Positions 49,493 through 59,169 of a DNA stretch of 64,000 bases are shown here, in pieces. Below the pieces are notes generated by a model, which made no database searches, was not told the origin of the DNA, and saw only the letters and a program-made list of their open reading frames with translations. Numbering within the stretch: the stretch's first letter is position 1; every line of letters begins with the position of its first letter. Origin of the DNA: Ecdyonurus torrentis (Eukaryota > Arthropoda > Insecta > Ephemeroptera > Heptageniidae); the NCBI GenBank assembly GCA_949318235.1, contig OX439127.1:37750888-37814887 (forward strand), given 5' to 3'. The translations under genes and the position numbers were made by a program.

Positions 49493-50600
49493 TCTATACT
49501 ACCATTTCTTCGATTTTAGAAGGCCCCTGTCTGCCGAGTTACATAATTAAGTAAATATATGTACTCCATGAATACCGGTAGAAGATAGAGGTGTGATATT
49601 AAAATGTTTAAAGGTATGTACTATAAAGATCAGAAAAAATTGTCTGACCTATCTCTTCCTTGACAAGTGTGTCGCCACAATCATATTGTTGTTATATTGA
49701 TTATTGTTTAGCCTAAACTGTGTATGTATGAATCACTGTTCCTTTTCGCTGGCATCCGTTAAACTTGTCAGAAATGTGGCAGAAAATTCCAAATGGCCAA
49801 AATTCAATTTTTGTCAGGCCGGTCCTTTTACTGTTTGTTTTGATTGTTAAACTTTACTTTTGTTTCACAAGATGCACTGTAAAACGGAGCATGTATGTAT
49901 CATATCATTTACGGCGCACGCTGTACATACATAATACGTTAGTATGTATGCCGTCATTAATTGGCACTTTTAAAATACAAACGCAAGCAGCTCAATAAAA
50001 CAAAATCAACAATCGCACATATCATCAATCATCATACATACATAATATGTACATACATGTGAATATAAATGAACTCCCTAACCTCCCTCCCTAATGCTGA
50101 TGCTAGCAATAATAAACAATTTCGATAAAGGCTGTTGGTCTCCGATTCTGGAGCTTGGCGCCGCCTGAATGCTTTTTAATCAGTGCTTAATGCCCTGTTA
50201 ATGCCGCTTAATGCTATCTATAGTATAAATGGCAAAATGGAAAATGGTATCGTATTCTTTATGACAACAGTGTTGCCTTACTGCACTTGGTGCAACTTAT
50301 TGTGATGTGGCCTGTGTAGCCTTGTCACTCGCTGTACGTCCCGTATGCTGTATGTCTTCTATTTTTTCTGATAGAACGTCTACTTGAAGTGTCCTAAGGT
50401 ATTTCTATATAAAAATACCTTAAAGTGTCCTATCAACAGAGCCGACAGAGCTCACTGAAGTTGACTCTATTGTTATTTGTTGGTAAACAACTGGCAACGC
50501 AGTAATCGGGCAATCGGGCAATCGATGATGTGGACCATTGAATACGATGTGGACGATGTGGACAGGCCAGGGACAGGCGCGCCAACCCTTTTGAAACTTA
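49493..50600 (-). promoter_or_regulatory. Probable ST7 5' leader and promoter region
   Basis: About 1.1 kb upstream of the ST7 start. It is free of recognised repeats up to about 50.6 kb and richer in G+C than its surroundings around 50.05-50.6 kb, with a TTGGCGCCGCC word near 50156 and a GC-containing stretch near 50460-50590. No clear TATA box was found at a convincing distance. A three-codon uORF lies at 49494-49505. A housekeeping-type TATA-less promoter would fit; this is inferred from position and composition only. Confidence 0.4.
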
Positions 50601-50745
50601 ATTCGATTGCAAACTATTACATAATGTCAATTACATAAATATGCATGTATGTGTAATTAATACGTTTAATTTTTTAATGTGTGTGTGTGTGTGTGTGTAA
50701 TGTAATATATACACATTAATTTTTTTATTATTTATAGGGTCTATG

Positions 50746-50990
50746 CATTCATGTTAAAGTCGACGCCATGTTGGATAACTCAATACATGGGTGGCATAGG
50801 AAAAAAAATCATTTTGCCAGTTTTAAAGCAATATGAAATATTTTTGAGAGCATTGATGATGTAAATATGTTGAATTAGTATCTCAAGTATGTGAGAAAAA
50901 TATAACAAAGAACAAAAAATTAACCGACATCCTAAAGAAAATTAATGGGCTTAAATGAAGTTTGTCCTAGGCTGAGCAATAATGCACTAT
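50746..50990 (+). repeat. Dispersed repeat with CATGTTAAAGTCGAC, copy 2
   Basis: CATTCATGTTAAAGTCGAC, ATATTTTTGAGAGCATTG, CCTAGGCTGAGCAATAATG. It ends directly at the first unit of the hairpin array, so the array may have grown from its edge. Confidence 0.6.
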
Positions 50991-50991
50991 A

Positions 50992-51715
50992 GCAAGCTTG
51001 TTTATGCTATACCTTGGTCAATATATAGAGCATGTTTACTGTCAATGTTATGTAGCATTGACAGTAAACGTAACTGCTCGGAACATTAATATACATAGGC
51101 ATAGCAAGCGTGTGCATGCTATACCTTGGTCAATAGAGCAATGTTTACTGTATCAATGTTGAGTAGCATTGACAGTAAACATAACTACTCGGACCAGCAA
51201 TATAGGTATAGCAAGCATGCTTTTGTTATACCTTGGTCAATAGAGCATGTTTACTGTCAATGTTATGTAACATTGACAGTAAACGTAACTGCTCGGAACA
51301 TTAATACATACAGGTATAGCAAAAGCGTGTGTATGCTATATCTTGGTCAATAGAGCATATATGTTTACTGTCAATGTTGAGTGGCATTGACAGTATAAAC
51401 GTAACTGCTCGGACCAGCAATATATATAGGTATAGCAAGCATGCTTTTGTAATACCTTGGTCTATAGAGCGTGTTTACTGTCAATGTTGAGTAGCATTGA
51501 CAGTAAACGTAACTGCTCAGACCAGCAATATATAGGTATAGCAAGCATGCTTTTGTTATACCTTGGTCTATAGAGCATGTTTACTGTCAATGTTGAGTAG
51601 CATTGACAGTAAACGTAACTGCTCAGACCAGCAATATATAGGTATAGCAAGCATGCTTTTGTTATATCTTGGTCTATAGAGTATATATGTACGTACAGTG
51701 CCAATAACTTGGTCT
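50992..51715. repeat. Tandem double-hairpin satellite, six units of about 105 bp plus a partial
   Basis: Units begin near 50995, 51107, 51212, 51318, 51436, 51541 and 51647 (partial). Each complete unit holds hairpin 1, GTTTACTGTCAATG then a 7-8-base loop then CATTGACAGTAAAC, which GAGCA/TGCTC outside the arms can lengthen. Hairpin 2 runs across unit boundaries, GGTATAGCAA/TTGTTATACC around GCATGC. Units 1 and 3 share AACATTAATA while 2 and 4 share GACCAGCAATAT, a dimeric pattern. Arms are kept while loops and spacers vary. Function is unknown. Confidence 0.88.
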
Positions 51716-51846
51716 ATGGAGGATTATAGAATTCCAGGAATAATTTTTTTCAGCTTTTATCTTCTTCTTCTTCTTAAGGTGGTAAATTAAGTACTGCGGG
51801 ATTTGACTTAAAAAAACTGTAAAAAAAGTTAAAATAGGTATCTTAA

Positions 51847-51883
<37 letters not shown>

Positions 51884-51919
51884 GGGGTCACCATGCTAGA
51901 TTTTAAATTGAGATTTTTT

Positions 51920-52590
51920 GAAATTTTAGTACCTTTAAGACCAGAGAAAAACATGAGCATTTATATCACAAAACACTTGATGAGACTTTCATAAATAACT
52001 TAAAGGCGTAGAACACCTTGAACAAAAAATTTGCGTAATATCCTAACAAACCTGAAAATCAACGTTGATTTGGCCGGAGTCATTGATTTCTAATTTATTT
52101 TCCATTCACAAAATGCCGCTGCCGGTCACTGACGTCACAGCTCGCCTGGTCCACGCGCAAGTAAACCGGGTGAGCTGTGACGTCAGTGACCAGCAGCGGC
52201 ATTTTGTGAATGGAAAATAAATTAGAAATAAATGACTTCGGCTAAATCAACGTTGATTTTCAGGTTTGTTAGGATATTACGCAACTTTTTTGTTCAAGGT
52301 GTTCTACGCCTTTAAGTTTGTCTCAAAACCCAACTGTTGCTCCGTAGCAGTGATCAGAAATTTCGATTTATGCAACCCACATAACATTTTCATGCTAATT
52401 TTTGCATGTTTCTGACATCATAAACATGAATAGTCAAGGAAAAATTGCATACTTTACAGTATTTTCACGCTCTCTCGTGGGGCTACATTAACATTCTGGT
52501 AAAAATTGTCAACAATTATGAAGATCCCAGTTCGTGTTTATTCATTAAAAAGCACATGGTGTTAAATGTGGTCTATGGCTATAAGGGCCT
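51920..52590 (-). repeat. Dispersed repeat with AATGTAGCCCCACGAGAGAG, copy 2, interrupted
   Basis: Inverted copy of the 15.4-kb repeat: ATCACAAAACACTTGATGAG on one side and CTCTCGTGGGGCTACATTAA on the other. The palindromic MITE at 52004-52311 interrupts it at TTAA. Confidence 0.82.
52004..52311. mobile_element. Palindromic MITE, family AGGCGTAGAACACC, copy 2, nested in another repeat
   Basis: 308 bp, same ends and same centre as the copy at 38401, flanked by TTAA (52000-52003, 52312-52315). It interrupts a dispersed repeat whose two other copies (15.4 and 63.0 kb) are continuous at the matching point. TGACGTCA occurs once in each arm (52130-52137, 52178-52185). Confidence 0.92.
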
Positions 52591-52932
52591 ATATTAATTT
52601 CATTTATTATCTGATGGTCATGAGTTAATTCTAAGAATTTTATCATAGGCAGCTGTTACTGTTAACTTTTTAATGGCATCATAATGTTTCAAAGTTTATT
52701 ATTATTATTATTATTTTTAATTTTGAGATACACGCCATCTATATATTCAACCCTTAAAATGGAAGCATGATTTCCAGGCCCGTGAATGGCTAAAATAGGC
52801 CGTGCTCACAAATTGACCAAAGGAGAGCTTAACATCAAACTTCCGTCTATTATGGCCAGCACATTAATGACAGTGACTCTTAACAAAATATTTCACTTTT
52901 AACTTTATATAAATTTGAAATATAGATTTAGT

Positions 52933-52963
<31 letters not shown>

Positions 52964-53142
52964 GCTTGGTTTAGTTTTAATTTTATTTTTTTTACAGATT
53001 GAGCAGTTGACATAAAGAACAACACTGCTACCATGATTGACATTGGAGCAGATACTTGTAACTTCTGTTCATTGCAAGCGTAGCACACTCCTGTGATGGA
53101 GATGTGGTAGGCAGTATTAGAGTTTTATACAGACACGTACTG

Positions 53143-54070
53143 CTTGTCAAAAAAGCTCTCAATGGTTTAATAGTAACCATTGGATTTTCAGTGGTTAACC
53201 ATTTAAGTCTAGTAGTTAACCATTGATTTTTAATAGTTAACTATTGGTAGTGGTTAACTATGAATGGTTAACCATTTAAATTTTTAATATAGTAACCATA
53301 CACGTCTAGTAGTTATAACCATTACAAGTAGTTAACTACTGAATGGTTAACCACTAAAGCAACCAATGGTTCTACTACTGCCAATGGTTAACCACTAAAT
53401 ATTTTAACCATAGCAATGGTTAACTATTCAGAATTTAACCACTGAATAATTTAACCATTGGTAAAAAAACATTAAACACAATTTCCAGTGCGTTCTATGC
53501 AAAAAATTAAAAAATGCATAATAATAAATAGTGTTTAATTTTTAATTTTTTACTAGAATCAATGAAAAAAAATTTTCGTTTTTTTTTTTTTTATTTTTTG
53601 CCCCAAAAGTGCCTTTTTTTCAAAAAGTTACAAACCCGTAAGAAATTTTATTGCGTTTTTGGATGTAACTCGATTTTTTTACCCATATAAGATATTCTAT
53701 ATTAATAGTAAAAGTATTATATTAAATAAATAACTTAGGTTCTTTCACTTTTCTATTACACAAAATATTATAACCATAATATACAAGTCCAATAGTAACC
53801 ATTGAAAGCCCAATGGTAACTATTGCAGAGCTCCAATGGTGTTTCAATTCACCATACATATGGTTAACCATTGGATTTTCAATGGTAACCATTTGAAGTC
53901 CCAATGGTAACCATTTGAAATCCCAATAGTAACCATTGAAATCCCAATGGTAACCCCAATGGTAACCATTGCATAGCTCTAATGGTTGCTCCAATGGTGT
54001 TTCAATTCACCATGCACTGGTTAACCATTGGATTTTCAATGGTTACCGCCATTGGTAATTTTTTGACAAG
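53143..54070. mobile_element. Foldback element built of GGTTAACCATT-type repeats
   Basis: Ends CTTGTCAAAAAA (53143-53154) and TTTTTTGACAAG (54059-54070). Two blocks (53165-53465 and 53770-54060) contain about 25 exact AACCAT/ATGGTT words plus many one-base variants, in both orientations and often as the palindrome ATGGTTAACCAT. The 300-bp middle is plain AT-rich DNA. Dense subterminal short repeats in both arms suggest a non-autonomous DNA transposon with many binding words for its transposase. The superfamily was not identified. Confidence 0.72.
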
Positions 54071-54475
54071 GGTGGTTGTCACACAATTAAATGTGATATT
54101 TTAAAAACTGACTTGTTATTTTTCTTGCAGATTGTTTTAACTAGCTCAGGAGATGGGAGTGATGTATGCAGCATCCTGAACTTTTGACATTCCTTGCTTA
54201 CTGCAATTGCGGCTGGGCTTGAGCAAATGGGAGAGCACGTCACTACGACCATCTTGTCTGAACAATCATCATATTTTTGAGATGGCAAAACCCTCATTCA
54301 GCATGGTGAGAAGTCCGTTCATGCACAGCATATGTGAAACTGAGGGTAAGATATAGTGTGTGCAAAACATTGCAGTTTAAAGTGGGGAGGGGGGAGTGAT
54401 TTGATGTTCAGAACTTGTACATATGTCATACCCAAGTTCAGCAATTTGTGTTGCACAGGCTCCTCCCACCTCCTA

Positions 54476-54578
54476 TATGGTGGCTGCTCCTAAAATGAAG
54501 AACGCCTTTTTGGTTTATTCAAATAGAATGCGCATTTTTTGGTGCAAGAAAACAGGGTTTATGAACAGCACTAATATT
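54476..54578. repeat. Dispersed repeat GTTCGTAAACCCTGTT, copy 3
   Basis: TGGTGGCTGCTCCTAAAATG, ATTCAAATAGAATGCGC, TTTTTGGTGCAAGAAAACAG, GGGTTTATGAACAGC; inverted relative to copy 1. Confidence 0.65.
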
Positions 54579-54668
54579 ATGTCATTTTCTTGCCTCGTTA
54601 GAAATAATAAAATTTGTTGGGTCAAGGGCAAAAAGCAGAAAAATTGGGAGTAGCCTATGTGACAAAAT

Positions 54669-55264
54669 CAGGGTTCGACCGGGTTTTTAGACCTGGATAT
54701 TTGCCGGGCGGTATTTTATAATTAACCGGGCAATAATATTTTTAAAAAACCCAATTTAAAAAAAAACAAAACAAACGTTTTTTAAAAAATTAAAAAAAAA
54801 AAATACTATATTAATAACAGTCGAAATTCTTAATTTACTTGTATTACTAATTACTATCAAACATGTGACGTTAAAATTTGATAGGGAGAAACCAAATGAG
54901 AGTTGGCGCCAGGCAGCAGCGTCAACTGAAAATCTCAAATGGCGATAGTGGATTAAAAAATATATATTTGAAAAATATATATATCATGCCATATATTGTC
55001 TCAAGCCGTTATGCATGGCCCTATAATTACTATGAATAAATAAACCTCTATAAAATTGATATTTGATTTTATTTTTTTCAAATGACTAAAAAATACGCGA
55101 GTTTATTATTTTAATGTTAATATTGTGAAAATTAGGAAAAAATTAAAAAAAAAACATTTTTTTACTTAAAAAAATGTCTTTAAAAAAAAGGGGGGAGGGG
55201 GTCTAAAAAACCCGGTTTTACCTGCCGGCCGTAAAAAAAAAAAACGGGTTTAATCCAAACTCTG
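54669..55264. mobile_element. hAT-like MITE with exact 8-bp duplication
   Basis: 596 bp between identical GACAAAAT octamers (54661-54668, 55265-55272). Ends CAGGGTTCGACCGGG and the TTAATCCAAACTCTG side, with inner GGTCTAAAAAACCCGG facing CCGGGTTTTTAGACC. CAGGGTT ends fit hAT. The inside is A/T-rich with no domain. Confidence 0.85.
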
Positions 55265-55330
55265 GACAAAATGATCAACTTGTGTACTGCATTTTATATA
55301 GTTATTGCTTAATTTATTGTATTGTATGGT

Positions 55331-55362
<32 letters not shown>

Positions 55363-56074
55363 CTTCCCGCCTTATTTCTTTTTTCTGTTAAGTTGTTATT
55401 ATTATGGTTTACAAAAGGTTTCCTTTATTTAAAATTAAAATTATGCAACCAGTCAGTATAACCAGTCAAGTAAATGCAAAAGTGAGTTCTCTACGACACA
55501 AAATATGATAACTATATTTGTTTTATTGGAAATTTTGATCTAATATGAGTTAGTGTAAACTACCCCGAGATATCTCTGAAGTGACGTAGTCACATTACAC
55601 ATACCTCACACTGCCAGGACTCCTTGGCTGAATACATCAAAAGACCAGTCAACACTAAATAAATATTTTTTTTTACAGATGTACCTCTGTGACACACATA
55701 CATCAACGTGCAGAGAACACAAGAGCACATTGAGTGCATAACACCGCCTCTAAAAAGACATTTATATTCTTGACCTCTAATTAGTGTAGTCAGTACAAAC
55801 CAACAGCCTCAGGATCACTCAATAACATATTTAATATAATAAGGATAATTACGTATGTAATCCTTCTTATTGATTTATATTTAATACTTTATGTGTGCAG
55901 ATTGTGGGTATAGTAACAGGTATTATATCTTACATATGTCTGTATTATTGTGTGGTCCGAAGCTGTGTCTCAAAGCAGTGAATTAATGTGCTGGTTACCA
56001 TGAGAAAAGCTAGAACAACGTCATTTATTATTGCAGTTATACGCAGCTTAACAGAGACGGTGGTATAGACTTAA

Positions 56075-56486
56075 AGCCCTTGTCAAGTTACTTTTTTATC
56101 ATTTAGAATACTAGACTGATAATTAGCATACCTTAAATATCCATGAATTAGACACTAACATGTTGATTTTGTATTTATTTTCGTTTGTTTTCCTTTTTGC
56201 GGTTATATCACGTAACTGACGTCACAATGTACCGATGGGGTCGTGATAGGGGTATTGAACTTGAGGGAGGGGCTTAAATTTATCACGTGACCAGAGCGGT
56301 GACTGTAATTGGCGGTGGTACATTGTGACGTCTGATACGTGAAATAACAGTCAAAAAGAAAAAAAATGAAAAAAAATACAAAATCAATGTTGGTGGTATC
56401 TAATTCATGGATAACAGGGTATGGTAATTGGTAATTATCAGTCTAGTATTCTAAATGATAAAAAAAAAAGTAAGTTGACAAGGGCT
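56075..56486. mobile_element. TTAA-flanked MITE (family AGCCCTTGTCAAC), copy 2, intact
   Basis: 412 bp between TTAA at 56071-56074 and 56487-56490. Ends AGCCCTTGTCAAGTTAC and GTAAGTTGACAAGGGCT. The inner inverted repeats carry TGACGTCA (56217-56224) and a decayed partner near 56327. The match to 32579-33904 defines the empty structure of that interrupted copy. Confidence 0.9.
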
Positions 56487-56490
56487 TTAA

Positions 56491-56828
56491 GGGAGTAGGG
56501 TACCGAGGTTGGCCATTAGAATCAAACTTTTATGGTCAACAAAAATCTGAAATTTTGCTCAATGATACTTGAGTTTGAAACAATTTCAAATATATAAAAA
56601 AAAAAAATTAGGTGGCCACCGTTCAAAATAATTTTATATGATTTTTTTTTTTTTTTTTTTCAATTTTAAGCCCATAAGGCCTAATTTTAGTTTCAATATT
56701 TTTTCTCTTTTTTTCGGGACGGTCAAACATCTTAAAATTTTTATCACGGCTAGTTATGACCCTTAGCTACACAATTTAGAACAAAAACACTTCTAGTTTT
56801 TGAGATATAAGGTCAGTACCCTACTCCC
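56491..56828. mobile_element. MITE with ends GGGAGTAGGGTACC, copy 1
   Basis: Ends GGGAGTAGGGTACCGAG and the complement-type CAGTACCCTACTCCC; TTAA on the left, TTAT on the right. It abuts the 56075-56486 element and appears to have used that element's right TTAA as its target. Inside the right end, CTAGTTTTTGAGATATAAGG resembles the right end of the 47.1-kb copy. Confidence 0.75.
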
Positions 56829-56894
56829 TTATTGTGTTGTTGACACATTAATCTTCGTGTGTCATTTAAAACTGTAAGAGAGGAGTTAAGTGTT

Positions 56895-57592
56895 AACAGC
56901 TAGGTGTATTCATGTCTCCGGCCATGCAGTCAGTCCTGGCAGTGCAAGGTGTTAGTGTTCCACGTCAAGTCAGAGGTTCACCTCATCTCATTGCTATTTG
57001 TATTGATGAGTTGTGTTTACAGCTAGGTATTCATGTCTCCGGCCATGCAGTCAGTCCTGGCATGCAAGGTGGTAGTGATGGTCCACGTCAAGTCAGAGGT
57101 TCATCTCATTGCTATTTGTATTGATAAGTTGTGTTTACAGCTAGGTGTATTCATGTCTGCACGAGGCCATGCAGTCAGTCCTGGCAGTGCAAGGTGGTAG
57201 TGGTCCACGTCAAGTCAGAGGCTCACCTCATCTCATTGCTATTTGTATTGATAAGTTGTGTTTACAGCTAGGTGTATTCATGTCTGCACGATACCATGAG
57301 GTCAGTCCTGGCAGTGCAAGGTGGTAGTGTTCCACGTCAAGTCAGAGGTTCATCTCATTGCTATTTGTATTGATGAGTTGTGTTAACAGCTAGGTGTATT
57401 CATGTCTCTGGCCATGCAGTCAGTCCTGGCAGTGCAAGGTGGTAGTGGTCCACGCCAAGTCAGAGGTTCACCTCATCTCATTGCTGTATGTATTGATGAA
57501 TTGTGTTTACAGCTTAGTGTATTGTTGTCTGCTCGAGGCCATGTCTCCGACCAGTCCTGGCAGTGGTCCACGTCAAGTCAGAGGTAGTACGC
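56895..57592. repeat. Six-copy minisatellite, period about 122 bp
   Basis: Units start ACAGCTAGGTGTATTCATGT near 56897, 57017, 57137, 57264, 57386 and 57508, with spacings of 120, 120, 127, 122 and 122. Shared words: GCAGTCAGTCCTGGCAGTGC, CCACGTCAAGTCAGAGG, CATCTCATTGCTATTTGTAT. Open frames over it shift between units, so it is not a conserved protein repeat. Each unit boundary TGTGTTTACAG-C resembles a 3' splice site. Confidence 0.9.
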
Positions 57593-57749
57593 AAGACGTT
57601 TCACCAATTTACCTCGACTCAATAATTACTAATAATCAATAGTAATTTTTTAGATTATCCTGTTTTTTGTTAAAGAACTCATTTCCATTTATTTAAGTCA
57701 GCAAAATTTGAAACTATAACTATAGTTAAAGGAAACTTTGTACTTAAGT

Positions 57750-57782
<33 letters not shown>

Positions 57783-58689
57783 CATTATTTTAAAATTTCA
57801 TCAAAATGTACCAATTTTATTGCCATGCAATGTTTTTTATGAAACATTTTTTTTACGATGCTATATTTTTAATTGTTTAGACGTATGTTAAGTTTTTCTT
57901 TTTTTAAATGCACAAACTATTTAAATGTTTTTGAAGTGAAATGTATATTAAGAAGAAAAAAAGTAAACATATTAGTGTTATTATTATGTGTTATTTCTTG
58001 TAAACAAATAAATCTCTGAATTGCATATAACTTGTTTTTATATTTGTAAAATTTTCTATGATTACTTTATGCTACATTGAACACTTGCTATATTGTGGAG
58101 CACCAATGTTGTTATTTTGTAATAACGTAAGTAATTATATTTATTAGAACACCTTATAATTATTATAATGAAGTAATCAATACAAAATAGCATAAATTAT
58201 GATATGTCATGCCTAAATTTTGCTGCATTGAGCTAGCATATATAATGATTAATTGTTACGATTATAATGTTGATAGATCGTTACAATCAAGTTTCATAAA
58301 TTTGAGGACCAAGGTGTGCTTTAAAATTATATAATTTCTTGTATAAGGTATAATTTTCTCCTTTTTTTTTTAAGAAAAAAATAAAAATAAATTATGGGGT
58401 ATAAAAAAAAACTTTTTTTTTCTCACAATAACATTGTCATACTAAAAGTCCTCTATTTCTTCAATCTTTTATTGGCTTTTGTTAGGGCAACTCCTCAACT
58501 AGCCTGCATTAAATGTATTATACTTTTTTATATGTTTCATTTTTATATAATTTACACTTTATAGGTATAGTTGATATTTCTGGCTATGACAGTGCTTGTG
58601 GTATGGGAGCTAACCTGTAAGTGGCCTAGATTTTTATTAAAGTTGGGCTACAATTGTCAATCAAAGGCAATAAAAGGTCCTGGTTGACC

Positions 58690-58910
58690 CTGGTATAGCA
58701 AATTTCAGCCTTCTGGCCTGACTTCTCAATACACTCCCGGGGAGTCCATACTCCTCCGCGGCTCCTCTTACCTCGCGAGCACCTGGGGACTCCTATCTAC
58801 CTGTTCATTGAGAGCCGGACAGTAACTCACGAGGAGCTCCTAATCGATTACTTTGCCCGGTACCAATATTTAAATTGCAAATTAAAAAAAAAAAAAAAAA
58901 AAAAGAAAAG
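58690..58910 (+). mobile_element. Possible SINE or processed-transcript insertion with A tail
   Basis: A GC-rich block (CTCCCGGGGAGTCCATACTC, CCGCGGCTCCTC, CGAGCACCTGGGGACTCC) inside AT-rich DNA, closed by a 20-odd base A tail at about 58884-58904. The shape fits a SINE. No A/B box pair or target duplication was found, and only one copy is present. Confidence 0.3.
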
Positions 58911-59169
58911 AAACATTTTTAGATATTTGATAATTTTCACATAATTCAATTTTTTTAAACAATTTTCCAGATAAAATCTTGTTGTTTTTTTAAACATTTT
59001 TCTTTACTTATTTATAGACATTTATAACAAAAGGGGCACAAAGGGGTGAGATTATGGTTGGATGGGGAAGAGAGAGGTCGGTATTCGACGCTTGGTTCCT
59101 CTCTTGCCCTGGTTGGCTGTTGTCTAGGGGGTATGTTTGAACCTCACCTCTGCACCACCTTATGTTATA

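Noticed and set aside
50992..51715. CRISPR array interpretation of the 105-bp repeats
   Set aside because: The spacers are repeats too, the units are palindromic throughout, and the window is plainly eukaryotic.
53722..53994. 90-codon minus-strand frame rich in GYHWD repeats
   Set aside because: It is a translation of the AACCATT word array inside the foldback element.
56912..57642. Repeat-protein reading of the minisatellite (RQVRGSPHLIAICID repeats)
   Set aside because: Unit lengths of 122 and 127 bp break the frame between most units; only adjacent 120-bp units share it.
59030..59165. tRNA or tRNA-derived sequence because of AGGTTCAAACATACCC
   Set aside because: No A box, anticodon arm or acceptor pairing could be built.
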